Shown: positions 1 through 10,840, counted from the stretch's first letter. The stretch: DNA of 64,000 nucleotides from Saliterribacillus persicus (GCF_003337485.1 NZ_QPJJ01000001.1:372001-436000); one strand, 5' to 3'. Numbers and translations are program-made. The notes: generated by a model from the letters alone, not told the origin.

Positions 1-455
1 CACCACCAGTTCGCACCTTTTCCCTCACCTAAGGTGATAAGAATAGCTTCATATTTACCTGCTGGGTAAAGATAGTCACCGTATAGTTTTGTAGGAAACT
101 CGACACTATCATCATAATCAACCGTGTGGGAAATCTCTAAATCTAGTTTTTGCAATTCATTTTTGACGATTTCATCGATTTCAGGAAGTCGCGATTCGAT
201 TAAATTACGCGCCTTTTCGATATCCGCCATCTCTTCTACCCACTTGGTCACTTCTTCATTAACCGCATCACGGATTTGTCTTTTTACTTGTTGATCTTTT
301 TCATCATCACTATTAGCTAAAATGCGAAGTCGGATCGCATCGTCTGGTATAACGGTAACGTCAAGCTTTTCTTCTTTTTGATCCCCTGAAAACGTCGGTA
401 CTGGAAAGAAGCTAATAACTAAAGCTACTACGAGCAACATGATTAATTTTTTCAT
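1..455 (-). CDS. spoIIR: Stage II sporulation protein R, C-terminus cut by the window edge
   Basis: SpoIIR is the secreted forespore signal that triggers processing of pro-sigma-E by SpoIIGA in the mother cell. Only the first 151 codons are inside the window. The translation opens with a hydrophobic export signal (MKKLIMLLVVALVISFFPVP) and then shows the family hallmark IRLRILANSDDEKDQQVKRQ at residues 42-61, followed by IRDAVNEEV. The family is usually a little over 200 residues, so about a third is missing off the left end. The ATG at 455 follows a GAGGGGAA ribosome site. It sits 71 bp after the prmC stop, in the place it has in B. subtilis (prfA-prmC-spoIIR). The identification is firm; a sigma-F promoter was not looked for with confidence. 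Confidence 0.93.
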   Translation of the reverse strand, partial: MKKLIMLLVVALVISFFPVPTFSGDQKEEKLDVTVIPDDAIRLRILANSDDEKDQQVKRQIRDAVNEEVTKWVEEMADIEKARNLIESRLPEIDEIVKNELQKLDLEISHTVDYDDSVEFPTKLYGDYLYPAGKYEAILITLGEGKGANWW

Positions 456-526
456 TTTTATTCCCCTCGAAAATCTGACTTTTTATTTAGCCATCAGTAT
501 CGCCGAGAGGAATATTTTTAAACAAA

Positions 527-1456
527 TTATTCTTTTATTTTTGCCGACACGATTCGATCTTTTCCACTGATGTCTTGGATAACTTCTGCTTCTGCATGTG
601 GAAATACCTCTTTAATTATGCTCTTAACAGCTTCGCCTTGAGTCATTCCAATTTCAAAGAAAAGCATGCCGTTTGGAGTTAATACGTGTTTTGCTTGTTG
701 GATAATTGCTTGATAAGCGGCTAAACCATTTTCTTCAGCGAATAAAGCAAGTGCTGGATCAAAATTTTTCACCGTGTCAGATAAGGTTTTCTTTTCTTCA
801 TACGCGATATAGGGAGGGTTCGAGACAATAATCTCCGCTTTAATCTTTCGTTCGATTAACGGCTCCAAATAGCTTCCCTGAAAAAATGTAATAGTAGCAT
901 CATGCTTTGATGCATTTTTTTTAGCAACCTCTAGCGCATCCTCAGAAATATCCGTAGCAATGAGACGTGCACCAACCATCTCATGAAACAACGATATCGC
1001 AATCACACCACTGCCCGTCCCAACATCCACAATCGTCGGAGCGGGACTATTTTCGTTCGTGGTGACAGGCACCACCTGACGATTAGCACTCTCAAACTCG
1101 TGACTTAGGGGCAAAATGTTCGCGGTGCCAGGCACCACCTTTACGAGCTCTTCTGTCTCGGGTCTTGGTATGAGTACGTGTTTATTTACGTGATAGGTGC
1201 GGTCTAGGAATGTTTCTTGTCCGGTTAGGTGTTGGACGGGTATGCCGGACTTTACATGTTGGGTGATTTTTTCTTTGTATGTTACTGCTATGTCTTTGGG
1301 CACTGGCTCGCGCAAGCTACTGATTAGTTGTACCTTATTTATGCCTAGCTCATGCATTAAAAGAATCTCTCCAACACGGGGCTCGCGGTTACCTTTTTCT
1401 AAAAAAAGAGAAGCCCAGCGTAGGGCTTCTTGTATGGTCATTTCTGTGTTTTCCAT
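527..1456 (-). CDS. prmC: Release factor glutamine methyltransferase with an extra linker
   Basis: PrmC methylates the glutamine of the GGQ motif in release factors RF1 and RF2, using S-adenosylmethionine. The N-terminal helical domain (about residues 1-95) ends with IPRPETEEL. The methyltransferase domain has the SAM-binding VDVGTGSG at 143-150 and the catalytic NPPY at 213-216. Between these, residues 106-140 form a linker clearly longer than I recall for B. subtilis PrmC (about 16-20 residues). Two copies of a short palindromic repeat lie in the DNA of this linker and both are read in the same frame as VVPxT. The gene starts 3 bp after the stop of prfA, its substrate's gene, so the two are surely co-transcribed. 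Function is expected to be kept because all catalytic motifs are intact. Confidence 0.95.
   Translation of the reverse strand: MENTEMTIQEALRWASLFLEKGNREPRVGEILLMHELGINKVQLISSLREPVPKDIAVTYKEKITQHVKSGIPVQHLTGQETFLDRTYHVNKHVLIPRPETEELVKVVPGTANILPLSHEFESANRQVVPVTTNENSPAPTIVDVGTGSGVIAISLFHEMVGARLIATDISEDALEVAKKNASKHDATITFFQGSYLEPLIERKIKAEIIVSNPPYIAYEEKKTLSDTVKNFDPALALFAEENGLAAYQAIIQQAKHVLTPNGMLFFEIGMTQGEAVKSIIKEVFPHAEAEVIQDISGKDRIVSAKIKE
1061..1073 (+). repeat. REP-like 13-bp element GGTGACAGGCACC, copy 1
   Basis: GGTGACAGGCACC is an imperfect palindrome (GGTG.C..G.CACC). This copy lies inside the prmC reading frame, in the linker between the two domains, and is followed by ACCTG. It has the same orientation as copy 2, 63 bp (21 codons) away. 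The word occurs five times, counting variants, in the first 7.5 kb of the window. Confidence 0.7.
1124..1136 (+). repeat. REP-like 13-bp element GGTGCCAGGCACC, copy 2
   Basis: GGTGCCAGGCACC is a perfect palindrome apart from its central base. It sits in prmC, in frame with copy 1, and is followed by the same ACCT as copy 1. The pair contributes VVPGT and VVPVT to the PrmC linker. Confidence 0.7.
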
Positions 1457-1459
1457 GGG

Positions 1460-2530
1460 TTATTCCCCAATCTGTTCCATTTTTTTAGCTTGCTCTTCCA
1501 TGACAAGGGCATCGATCACTTCGGAAAGCTTTCCTTCTAGAATCTGATCAAGCTTTTGAATCGTTAGACCAATACGGTGGTCCGTAACACGGTTTTGTGG
1601 GAAGTTATAGGTACGAATACGTTCAGAACGATCTCCAGAACCAACTGCAGATTTTCTTGTTTGATCGTATTCTGCCTGTGCTTCACGTTGAAATTTATCA
1701 TATATACGTGCACGTAATACCTTCATTGCTTTTTCTTTGTTTTTAATTTGTGATTTTTCATCCTGACACGAAACCACAATACCGGTTGGCTCGTGTGTTA
1801 AACGAACTGCTGACATAGTAGTGTTAACACTTTGTCCGCCAGGTCCACTTGACGTAAACGTATCTACACGAATATCATTTTCATGGACATCGACTTCCAC
1901 TTCTTCTGCTTCTGGTAAAACTACAACCGTAGCAGTGGAGGTATGAATACGTCCGCCAGATTCTGTTTCTGGTACACGTTGCACGCGGTGTGCACCGTTT
2001 TCATATTTTAATTTAGAGTAGGCACCATTTCCAGAGATCATAAAAATAATCTCCTTATATCCACCAACCCCAGTTGAGTTTGAATCCATTATTTCAATTT
2101 TCCAGCGCTGTGCTTCTGAGTAGCGAGAATACATGCGGAAAAGGTCTCCTGCAAATAATGCTGCTTCATCTCCACCCGCAGCTCCGCGAATTTCCATGAT
2201 TACGTTTTTGTCATCATTCGGATCTTTCGGAAGCAATAATACTTTTAGACGTTCTTCTAATTCTTTCTTGCTGTCTGCTAATTCATCAATTTCCATTTTG
2301 GTCATCTCACGCATGTCAGCATCGAGATCCTCGTTAAGCATTTCTTTTGCGTCTTTTAATTCTTCGTTCACCTGACGATATTCACGATAAGCGGCAACAA
2401 TATCCGCTAAATCAGATTGCTCTTTTGAATATTCTCGTAGTTTTTTATTATCGTTGATAACATCTGGATCACTGAGAAGCTCATTTAATTTATCATATCG
2501 CATTTCTAGCGACTCTAATCTATCTAACAC
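1460..2530 (-). CDS. prfA: Peptide chain release factor 1
   Basis: RF1 recognises UAA and UAG and triggers peptide release at the ribosome. With the start used here the protein has 356 residues, the same length as B. subtilis RF1. It carries the codon-recognition segment RVPETESGG (PET in the PxT position, about 187-189) and the catalytic GPGGQSVNT with GGQ at 231-233. The reading frame is open for three more codons to a GTG at 2539, but GTG at 2530 follows GGTGG by five bases and matches the family start, so I chose it. prmC follows after 3 bp. The call is certain; the start is likely. Confidence 0.96.
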   Translation of the reverse strand: MLDRLESLEMRYDKLNELLSDPDVINDNKKLREYSKEQSDLADIVAAYREYRQVNEELKDAKEMLNEDLDADMREMTKMEIDELADSKKELEERLKVLLLPKDPNDDKNVIMEIRGAAGGDEAALFAGDLFRMYSRYSEAQRWKIEIMDSNSTGVGGYKEIIFMISGNGAYSKLKYENGAHRVQRVPETESGGRIHTSTATVVVLPEAEEVEVDVHENDIRVDTFTSSGPGGQSVNTTMSAVRLTHEPTGIVVSCQDEKSQIKNKEKAMKVLRARIYDKFQREAQAEYDQTRKSAVGSGDRSERIRTYNFPQNRVTDHRIGLTIQKLDQILEGKLSEVIDALVMEEQAKKMEQIGE

Positions 2531-2628
2531 GTGTTCCACCTCTTTTTATCGTTCACATCCGATTATTTTAGTCAATAGCTCTATTATAGTATATGCGCTA
2601 GCTTAACGTCAAAATCACGTTTGTTTTA

Positions 2629-3246
2629 TCAGCTTTTTTGTGTGGTGATTTGCTTTTCTTTTTTATGTGGATGGTTGACTATTTCATGATGATGACGACA
2701 TCTAGGTTCATAAGCTTCACTAGCACCAACTAAAATAACAGGATCATCATATGCTGCAGGTTGTCCATCAATTAGGCGCTGGGTTCTGCTTGCTGGTGAG
2801 CCACATACCGGACAAATCGCATTTAATTTTGTAACAAATTCACTTGCAGCAAGTAATGCAGGCATCGCACCAAACGGTTCGCCGCGAAAGTCTGTATCAA
2901 GTCCGGCTAAAATGACGCGATGGCCTTTATTTGCTAATTGATCTACGACTTCCACAATTGCCGGGTCAAAAAATTGTACTTCGTCAATTCCGACTACATC
3001 GACATTTTCTGTGACATCTTCTAGTATTTCTCTCGGATCAGAAATTGGTCTTGCGATAAATTCATTCCCATTATGGGAAACGACTGATTCTTCTGCATAG
3101 CGATTATCTAATTGTGGTTTATATACGCGAACGGTAAGGTTTCCATATGTGGCACGTCTCACTCGACGTATAAGCTCTTCTGATTTTCCGGAAAACATAC
3201 TTCCACATATTAATTCTATCCAACCATTATAATGAATGACATGCAC
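2629..3246 (-). CDS. tdk: Thymidine kinase (type II)
   Basis: The enzyme phosphorylates thymidine to dTMP with ATP in the pyrimidine salvage pathway. The P-loop GSMFSGKS is at residues 15-22, the catalytic glutamate in DEVQF at 88-92 (E89), and the zinc site is made of CPVC (C145, C148) and CRHHH (C182, H185). Length (205 residues) is normal for the bacterial tetrameric family, with a slightly long polar tail. It lies between rpmE2 and prfA as in B. subtilis. The start ATG follows GGGG at a rather long spacing. Confidence 0.96.
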   Translation of the reverse strand: MHVIHYNGWIELICGSMFSGKSEELIRRVRRATYGNLTVRVYKPQLDNRYAEESVVSHNGNEFIARPISDPREILEDVTENVDVVGIDEVQFFDPAIVEVVDQLANKGHRVILAGLDTDFRGEPFGAMPALLAASEFVTKLNAICPVCGSPASRTQRLIDGQPAAYDDPVILVGASEAYEPRCRHHHEIVNHPHKKEKQITTQKS

Positions 3247-3570
3247 GCTAAAGTTGCCCCTTTCCTATTCTTCTCTCAATTCTTTTCTTCTATTATGACG
3301 AAAAATGACCTAATTCGCCATGGTATAATCGAACGAACTTCTTTTTTTTAAGTGCTAAAAGTTGGCCGAACACCTATTGATAAAGGTCTCACCTTTTTCT
3401 ATGTATAATTCTATTCAAATCTATTTTTTATTTAATATTATTCATCCACTCATTGTTTGGAATTTGTGTCACCGACCACTGAGAGGAAAGTTTTCATTAG
3501 TAGTCTATATTATTTACTAGTTTGTTTTTGTTATCCTGGACGTACAAGGCTAAAAAGGGTGATTTCAAGC

Positions 3571-3610
3571 AAAATAAAAACAGGCAAACGAATTCGACAA
3601 TTTGCCTGTT
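3571..3610 (-). terminator. Rho-independent terminator after the L31 gene
   Basis: The arms AACAGGCAAA (3579-3588) and TTTGCCTGTT (3601-3610) form a 10-bp hairpin. On the minus strand it is followed by TTTTTATTTT. The remaining 3247-3570 stretch upstream of tdk holds no gene I can support; the open plus-strand frame across it contains this terminator and has no ribosome site worth the name. Confidence 0.85.
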
Positions 3611-3671
3611 TCAATAGGATCCTCTTGATCCCTGGATATAAACTAATTCGAGATAAGAAAAAATCCTTTGA

Positions 3672-3917
3672 TTAGTTAAGGTTATATTTTTTCTTAAAGC
3701 GGTCTACACGGCCACCGACTTTATCAGCTTTTTGCTTCCCAGTATAAAATGGGTGTGAAGCTGAACTAACTTCTACACGGATTAATGGGTATGTGTTACC
3801 ATCTTCCCACTCAATTGTCTCTTCTGGAGATTGAGTTGATCCGCCTAAAAATTTGTAGTCAGAGCTTGTATCAAGAAATACAACTTTTTTGTATTCTGGA
3901 TGAAGTCCTTTTTTCAT
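3672..3917 (-). CDS. rpmE2: 50S ribosomal protein L31, type B (zinc-independent)
   Basis: L31 is a small protein of the large ribosomal subunit. The 81-residue sequence begins [16 protein letters not shown] and ends with [10 protein letters not shown], typical of the type B form, and has no cysteines at all, so it cannot bind zinc through the CxxC pairs of type A L31. In B. subtilis the gene between rho and tdk encodes type A L31, while the type B gene (ytiA) lies elsewhere under Zur control. Here the type B form occupies the canonical locus. A terminator follows at 3571-3610. Confidence 0.95.
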   Translation of the reverse strand: MKKGLHPEYKKVVFLDTSSDYKFLGGSTQSPEETIEWEDGNTYPLIRVEVSSASHPFYTGKQKADKVGGRVDRFKKKYNLN

Positions 3918-4101
3918 ATCATTCCACTCCTTTTGCCCTGAATCCTTAAGAAACAGAGTTAGATTCGTACTTTAATCAACGTTAAAGCAACTTTTTAGTT
4001 ATAAATGTCACACAGAAGAATTATAACAGTGTCATTTATTGATTGCAAGCACTATTCTATCGATTTTTAAGAAAAATAAACTTTGTAAGATCGAAGGAAA
4101 A

Positions 4102-5388
4102 TTATGCTTTTTTCGCTGTGCCTTTACGCTTCATTTCTTCTTCTAGCACGCTAATAAATTCCTCATTACTCTTCGTTCCTCTTAGCTTACGTAAGAATCT
4201 CTCTAAGAAATCTGGAGAGTCTTGCATCGATTTTCTAATCGCCCACATTTTATCCAAGTGAGGCTTCGATAATAGCAATTCTTCTTTTCGTGTACTCGAA
4301 CGTAAAATGTCAATCGCAGGGAAAATTCTACGCTGGGCAAGGTTACGATCAAGATGCAGTTCCATGTTACCGGTTCCTTTAAATTCCTCATAAATTACGT
4401 CATCCATACGAGAGCCAGTTTCAACTAAAGCAGTTGCTAGGATCGTGAAGCTTCCACCTTCTTCAATATTACGCGCTGCACCAAAGAATCGTTTTGGTCT
4501 GTGGAAGGCAGCTGGGTCAATCCCCCCTGAAAGTGTTCTACCACTTGGTGGGATAACGAGGTTATAGGCACGTGCTAGACGAGTAATACTATCCATTAAA
4601 ACAATAACGTCACGTTTGTGCTCTACTAACCGCATTGCACGTTCTAAAACAAGCTCAGTCACTTTAATATGATTTTCTGGTACTTCATCAAAGGTAGAAC
4701 TAACAACATCTACGTCAGGATTCACCGAGCGTTCTATGTCGGTCACTTCCTCTGGACGTTCATCTACAAGCAAAATAATAAGCTTGGAATTTGGATGATT
4801 TTCAGAGATACTATTAGCGATTTGCTTTAAAAGAACTGTTTTACCTGCTTTTGGTGGAGCAACAATTAACCCACGTTGTCCAAAACCAACCGGTGTTAAC
4901 AGGTCCATGATTCTGGTTGATATGGCTTTTGTGGTCGTTTCTAAACGCATATGGCGGTCTGGATATAACGCTGTCAACCCTGGAAAGTGCACGCGTTCTT
5001 TTGCAATTTCAGGATCTTCTCCATTTACCATATCTACGTGCAATAACCCGTAATAGCGCTCATTTTCTTTTGGCGGGCGTACTTTACCCGATACTTTGTC
5101 CCCGTTTCTTAAATCGAAGCGACGAATCTGGGAGGCTGATATGTAGATATCCTCTGCACTCGGGGAGTAATTGATTGGACGCAAAAAGCCAAAACCTTCT
5201 GAAGGAATAATTTCTAAAATACCGTCCATGAATAAATAACCACTTTTTTCAGCTTGTGCTTTCAAAATGGCAAAAATTAATTCTTTTTTTGTTAATTTTG
5301 CATAATAAGACACTTTGAACTCTCTAGCTTTTGCATAGAGGTCTTTTAGTGTCATGGATTCTAATTTTGTGATTGTTACTTCACTCAA
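4102..5388 (-). CDS. rho: Transcription termination factor Rho
   Basis: Rho is the hexameric RNA helicase that ends transcription at unstructured RNAs. The 428-residue product has an N-terminal Rho-N domain, a cold-shock-like RNA-binding domain with GFGFLRP, the Walker A motif APPKAGKT, Walker [17 protein letters not shown] and the R-loop segment SGGIDPAAF. The frame is open upstream to 5505, but the family start is [17 protein letters not shown], so I place initiation at the TTG at 5388, six bases after GGTG. This gives the B. subtilis length. In B. subtilis glpX lies upstream; here it is missing. Confidence 0.95.
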   Translation of the reverse strand: MSEVTITKLESMTLKDLYAKAREFKVSYYAKLTKKELIFAILKAQAEKSGYLFMDGILEIIPSEGFGFLRPINYSPSAEDIYISASQIRRFDLRNGDKVSGKVRPPKENERYYGLLHVDMVNGEDPEIAKERVHFPGLTALYPDRHMRLETTTKAISTRIMDLLTPVGFGQRGLIVAPPKAGKTVLLKQIANSISENHPNSKLIILLVDERPEEVTDIERSVNPDVDVVSSTFDEVPENHIKVTELVLERAMRLVEHKRDVIVLMDSITRLARAYNLVIPPSGRTLSGGIDPAAFHRPKRFFGAARNIEEGGSFTILATALVETGSRMDDVIYEEFKGTGNMELHLDRNLAQRRIFPAIDILRSSTRKEELLLSKPHLDKMWAIRKSMQDSPDFLERFLRKLRGTKSNEEFISVLEEEMKRKGTAKKA

Positions 5389-5570
5389 AGATATCACCAC
5401 ACCTATTCTATTCTGTATTATAGTATTCGTTAGATTTTTGGATTTTCGTACCATATTCAAGAGATTTAACGGTTGGAATGTTACGCAGATCGTTGAGAGT
5501 ATCACTGGTAGATTTGAAACTCGCTATTGCTTTTTACAATTAAGGATGAATGTCATCGAAGCATTTTTGA

Positions 5571-5681
5571 AGTAGCGAGATTAATCTCGATCAATCCCAA
5601 GAAGAATATGAAATAGAAGCTATTAAGAATGAGCCCGTCATTCTTGGAGATCCAATACAAATCTTGCATATGACCCTATAG
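5571..5681 (+). pseudogene. Possible gene remnant between rho and murA2
   Basis: A short open stretch reads EINLDQSQEEYEIEAIKNEP and then VILGDPIQILHMTL before a TAG. It has protein-like composition but no start codon, no ribosome site and an upstream stop at 5568. It could be the decayed C-terminus of a lost gene. It does not look like the end of glpX, which occupies this position in B. subtilis. The start of the segment overlaps a perfect palindrome CGAGATTAATCTCG at 5576-5589. The evidence is weak. Confidence 0.25.
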
Positions 5682-5736
5682 TACCCTTTTTCCCTTAAAT
5701 ATTCAAGGTTTTTCTCAAGTTACGGATGAAGAGAGG

Positions 5737-5749
5737 GGTGCCTGTCACC
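5737..5749 (-). repeat. REP-like 13-bp element, copy 3
   Basis: GGTGCCTGTCACC is the exact reverse complement of copy 1 in prmC. It stands alone, about 50 bp beyond the murA2 terminator. The rest of 5389-5798 holds only the possible remnant at 5571-5681. Confidence 0.7.
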
Positions 5750-5798
5750 CGTCGTCTTATGTTATTACTTGTCGAATTGAGGAATAAAAAAAGAAATT

Positions 5799-5827
5799 GA
5801 AAAAAGCCTGCGGCTGGGCAGGCTTTT
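5799..5827 (-). terminator. Terminator of murA2
   Basis: AAGCCTGC and GCAGGCTT pair around a six-base loop, and the minus strand continues with TTTTTT. The hairpin begins three bases after the murA2 stop codon. Confidence 0.9.
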
Positions 5828-5829
5828 AG

Positions 5830-7116
5830 TTAGGAGTTCTGGAATTGTTCGATTTCTTCTGGTGTCATTTCTTCGCGCCAGACTTTGGCGCCTAGTTCAG
5901 CTAATTTTTGAGTAATATTTTCGTAACCGCGATCGATATGTTCGAGTCCAGTTATTTCAGTAATGCCTTCTGCCATTAACGCAGCAACAATTAAGGAAGC
6001 CCCTGCTCGTAAATCTGTGGCTTTTACTTTTGCCCCTTCTAATTTAACTGGTCCGGAAACGATTGCTGAGCTACCTTCAACCTTTATTTGAGCATTCATT
6101 CTTCTAAGTTCATCTATATGCTTGAATCGTGCTTGATAAATGGTATCTGTCACAACACCCGTACCATTCGCCCTTGTAAGAAGTGAGGTAAAAGGTTGCT
6201 GGAGATCCGTTGGAAAGCCTGGATGAACCAGTGTTTTTATATCCACACTTTTAAGATCTTCACGACGATGAACAAGTAATTGTTCTTCCCCTTCTTCAAT
6301 CTCAATTCCCATTTCACGAAGCTTTGCAAGTAATGGCTCCAAGTGCTGAGGGATAACGTTATCGATTAACATTTTCTCTCCTTGTGCTGCTGCTAAGATC
6401 GTGTACGTACCCGCCTCAATACGGTCAGGAATAATGGTATGCATACATCCGGATAGCTGATCCACACCTTCAATACGAATCACATCCGTACCAGCACCTT
6501 TGATTTTAGCACCCATACTAGTTAGTAACGTAGCTACATCAATAATCTCTGGCTCACGAGCCGCGTTTTCTATAATAGTTTTCCCTTTTGCTTTTACTGC
6601 TGCGAGCATTATATTAATAGTCGCACCAACACTAACAACGTCCAAATAAATTCGTGCACCGCGAAGCTCATCTGCACGTAAATAAATGGCACCCTGTTCA
6701 TTGGTCACTTCTGCCCCAAGTGCTTCAAAGCCCTTAATATGCTGATCGATTGGTCTTGGACCTAAATAGCACCCGCCAGGTAAGCCGATTACAGCTTTTT
6801 TAAAACGACCAAGCATCGCTCCCATAAAATAATAGGAAGCGCGTAATTTTTTCACACGACCATTTGGTAATGGCATGGATGTCATTCCACTTGGATCAAT
6901 ATGTAGGGTTTTTCCGCGTTGTTCTACTTTTCCACCAATTTCTTCTAACAACCCACTTAATGTATCTACGTCTGAAATATTCGGTAAACCTTCAATTATC
7001 ACTTTAGAATCAGCTAAAATTGCTGCTGGCAGTAGTGCAACTGCACTGTTTTTCGCTCCGCTAATACGAACCTTTCCGTTTAGCAAATGCCCACCTTCGA
7101 TTAGTAATTTCTGCAT
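5830..7116 (-). CDS. murAB: UDP-N-acetylglucosamine 1-carboxyvinyltransferase (second MurA)
   Basis: This enzyme transfers enolpyruvate from PEP to UDP-GlcNAc, the first committed step of peptidoglycan synthesis in the cytoplasm. Residues K22 and N23 (GAKN) and the catalytic cysteine C116 in [13 protein letters not shown] are present; that cysteine is also the fosfomycin target. The length of 428 residues is normal. Bacilli carry two paralogues; the position next to rho and fba matches murAB (murZ) of B. subtilis, so I assign that copy. The next upstream gene is fba, more than 400 bp away; the transaldolase gene that lies between them in B. subtilis is absent. Confidence 0.94.
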   Translation of the reverse strand: MQKLLIEGGHLLNGKVRISGAKNSAVALLPAAILADSKVIIEGLPNISDVDTLSGLLEEIGGKVEQRGKTLHIDPSGMTSMPLPNGRVKKLRASYYFMGAMLGRFKKAVIGLPGGCYLGPRPIDQHIKGFEALGAEVTNEQGAIYLRADELRGARIYLDVVSVGATINIMLAAVKAKGKTIIENAAREPEIIDVATLLTSMGAKIKGAGTDVIRIEGVDQLSGCMHTIIPDRIEAGTYTILAAAQGEKMLIDNVIPQHLEPLLAKLREMGIEIEEGEEQLLVHRREDLKSVDIKTLVHPGFPTDLQQPFTSLLTRANGTGVVTDTIYQARFKHIDELRRMNAQIKVEGSSAIVSGPVKLEGAKVKATDLRAGASLIVAALMAEGITEITGLEHIDRGYENITQKLAELGAKVWREEMTPEEIEQFQNS

Positions 7117-7472
7117 CTAGTGTTCCCTCTCTTCCGAAACGAACTTTTATCCATAAATTGTCTTGATTTTTTTGCTTAGAACGTCTATACCGATTAAATA
7201 GTTAAGATTAGTTTGTACAATTATTGTGTATTCATGCCCTTTTAGTTCATGTTTCAAAATAAAAATTATTATTCCATGTATATTAACAAATTGTCATATA
7301 AAACCAAACACATATGGACTATTATAGCTTATCTATCCTTATTTTGAAACCGTATAAATCGATTCAATTTCATCATCGTATCAAATTCGCCTTAAAATAA
7401 CCCTTTTCAGGTTCAGAAAATATTAAAAATGAGATAAAAGTAATGGAGTATGAGGGTAAAGATTATTCGACA

Positions 7473-7485
7473 GGTGACAGGCACC
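7473..7485 (+). repeat. REP-like 13-bp element, copy 4
   Basis: GGTGACAGGCACC is identical to copy 1. It forms a direct pair with copy 5, 23 bp on, just beyond the fba terminator. Apart from this pair and the terminator, the 442-bp gap 7117-7558 shows nothing I can name. Confidence 0.75.
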
Positions 7486-7495
7486 GAAAACCACA

Positions 7496-7508
7496 GGTGA
7501 CAGGCACC
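7496..7508 (+). repeat. REP-like 13-bp element, copy 5
   Basis: GGTGACAGGCACC is identical to copies 1 and 4. Both members of the 7473-7508 pair are preceded by ACAGGTGACAGGCACC-like context (CAGGTGACAGGCACC), so about 15 bp are duplicated. Confidence 0.75.
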
Positions 7509-7520
7509 ACAAAAACCAAA

Positions 7521-7552
7521 AAAAAGACTGCCATATTCGCGGCAGCCTTTTT
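7521..7552 (-). terminator. Terminator of fba
   Basis: The minus strand reads GGCTGCC, an eight-base loop GCGAATAT, then GGCAGTC and a T-run. It starts within 20 bp of the fba stop codon. Confidence 0.85.
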
Positions 7553-7558
7553 GGATAA

Positions 7559-8419
7559 TTATTTTGCTTGGTTTGAGGATCCGAATTCGCGCATTTTGCC
7601 GATTACTGTTTCTTTAATCGCGTCGCGAGATGGTCCTAAGTATTTACGTGGGTCAATCATATCAGGGTTTGCAGCTAATACTTCACGTACTACTTTTGCT
7701 TGTTGAATTTGGTTCTCTGTGTTTACGTTGATTTTAGAAGTTCCGTAAGAAATCGCACGTTTAATATCTTTTGTAGGAATTCCAGTACCACCGTGTAATA
7801 CTAATGGAACACTAGCAGCAGAACCGATTTCTTCCATTTCTTTAAATCCTAGGTTAGGTTCACCTTTGTATGGTCCATGAACAGAACCAAGTGCTGGAGC
7901 TAAACAATCAATTCCAGTACGTTCTACTAATTCTTGACACTCTTTAGGGTCAGCATAGATAACGCCATCAGCGATTACGTCATCTTCTTGTCCGCCAACA
8001 ACACCTAATTCAGCTTCAACAGATACACCATGGAAGTGTGCTAATTCAACAACTTTAGATGATACCGCAACGTTTTCTTCAAATTCTCCGTGAGAAGCAT
8101 CAATCATTACAGAAGTAAATCCAGCATGAATAGCTTTTGCACAAGCTTCAAAGCTTGAACCGTGGTCTAAATGAATTGCAACTGGTACAGTAGTACCTTG
8201 TGCTTTCATTGTTGCTTCAACCATTGCTACTACAACGCCGAAACCTCCCATATATTTACCTGCACCTTCAGAAACCCCTAAAATTACTGGAGATTTTTCA
8301 TCTTCTGCAGCTTGTAGGATTGCTTGTACATATTCAAGATTATTAAGATTGAATTGTCCAACTGCATAACGATTTTTTTTTGCTTCTTCCAACATTTCTT
8401 TCATTGAAACTAATGGCAT
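7559..8419 (-). CDS. fbaA: Class II fructose-bisphosphate aldolase
   Basis: The zinc-dependent aldolase interconverts fructose 1,6-bisphosphate with dihydroxyacetone phosphate and glyceraldehyde 3-phosphate in glycolysis and gluconeogenesis. Zinc and substrate motifs are visible: [11 protein letters not shown] near residue 80, [13 protein letters not shown] near 135, and the C-terminal VLHGGTGIP and NVNTENQ segments. At 286 residues it matches the family. The ATG at 8419 follows a clear AAGGAGG. It lies beside spo0F, as in B. subtilis (pyrG-spo0F-fbaA), but more than 200 bp apart, so it likely has its own promoter. Confidence 0.96.
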   Translation of the reverse strand: MPLVSMKEMLEEAKKNRYAVGQFNLNNLEYVQAILQAAEDEKSPVILGVSEGAGKYMGGFGVVVAMVEATMKAQGTTVPVAIHLDHGSSFEACAKAIHAGFTSVMIDASHGEFEENVAVSSKVVELAHFHGVSVEAELGVVGGQEDDVIADGVIYADPKECQELVERTGIDCLAPALGSVHGPYKGEPNLGFKEMEEIGSAASVPLVLHGGTGIPTKDIKRAISYGTSKINVNTENQIQQAKVVREVLAANPDMIDPRKYLGPSRDAIKETVIGKMREFGSSNQAK

Positions 8420-8625
8420 AAATGATCCTCCTTAAGAAAATATGTAAACTTTTTTAATTACACTGGCAATTTACTCTATAACGCTCTTGAGAAATTGCAC
8501 CCATTAATAGAATACCAATACCAAGAAGAATGTGCAACAAAACCTTTTCAGGTAAGCGTTTTCTTGTGTTCGCTATTTCTCAACTGTCCTTTTTCCGTCA
8601 TAATTTAAATGCTATCACACAAAAA

Positions 8626-8991
8626 TTATTTATTTTGAAGGAAAAATGCTTTAATTGTGCTTCTAGCATCGTTGATATTAAATGGTTTGGAAAAAATAGT
8701 CTGTACTGACTTAAGTGTCTTAACTTCATCACTGATTTTCTCAGGCATACCTGTCATGATTATAGTAGGAATCACAGTCCCTTCTGACTCTAACTGCTTC
8801 ACTAAAGTAAGCCCGTCAATCACAGGCAATTTGTAGTCAACTAACATAAGGTCCGGGGCTCGCGCTTCTATTTTCTCTAAAGCGTCCTTTCCATTAATAG
8901 CAGTAGTGACTTGAAATCCTTCTATTTTCATTATCTCCTCTAGTAATAGTCTAATGCCAGGTTGATCATCCACAATTAAAACGTGATGCAT
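8626..8991 (-). CDS. spo0F: Sporulation phosphorelay response regulator Spo0F
   Basis: Spo0F is a stand-alone receiver domain that takes phosphate from the sporulation sensor kinases and passes it to Spo0B, leading to Spo0A activation. The 121-residue protein has acidic pocket residues D8 and D9, phospho-acceptor D52 in MLVDYKLP, T80 in IIMTG and K102 in FSKPF. It has no output domain. The sequence from residue 81 to 100 is diverged from the B. subtilis protein, but gene position between pyrG and fbaA supports the name. A sigma-H type promoter precedes it. Confidence 0.9.
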   Translation of the reverse strand: MHHVLIVDDQPGIRLLLEEIMKIEGFQVTTAINGKDALEKIEARAPDLMLVDYKLPVIDGLTLVKQLESEGTVIPTIIMTGMPEKISDEVKTLKSVQTIFSKPFNINDARSTIKAFFLQNK

Positions 8992-9032
8992 TTAATCCTC
9001 CCCTTTCTATCTCGAAACCCTTTATGGTATAA

Positions 9033-9061
9033 ACATTCGTTATAAAGTTTGTTTTTCCTGC
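9033..9061 (-). promoter_or_regulatory. Putative sigma-H promoter of spo0F
   Basis: The minus strand reads GCAGGAAAA at 9061-9053, matching the sigma-H -35 pattern RNAGGAWWW. After 11 bases comes AACGAATGT at 9041-9033, matching RNNGAATWW with one mismatch. B. subtilis spo0F is known to have a sigma-H promoter. The start codon lies about 40 bp downstream. Confidence 0.55.
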
Positions 9062-9194
9062 TATAATAACTCTTTTTTTCCAGTATGAACCATAAAAAAA
9101 TGATTTTTAAGCAAATTTGTGTCATTCTTTTAACATTTCTCTCTCAAAGAATTCATTTCATCCCACAAAAAATCGTATTTCAAGCTTTTTTATC

Positions 9195-9233
9195 AAAAAA
9201 CGAGTAACACAGCACACAGCTACGTTACTCGTT
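9195..9233 (-). terminator. Terminator of pyrG
   Basis: AACGAGTAAC (9199-9208) and GTTACTCGTT (9224-9233) are perfect 10-base arms. The minus strand continues with TTTTTTGAT. It begins within ten bases of the pyrG stop. Confidence 0.85.
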
Positions 9234-9241
9234 GATTTTTA

Positions 9242-10840
<1,599 letters not shown>

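Noticed and set aside
3457-3675. 72-codon plus-strand frame between tdk and L31
   Set aside because: It runs through the L31 terminator, lacks a ribosome site and resembles nothing known.
5389-5505. N-terminal extension of Rho to 5505
   Set aside because: The extra 39 residues are not found in Rho as I know it, and a good GGTG-spaced TTG at 5388 gives the normal length.
5576-5589. Perfect palindrome CGAGATTAATCTCG as an operator
   Set aside because: Single occurrence, no promoter nearby and no known regulator consensus matches it.
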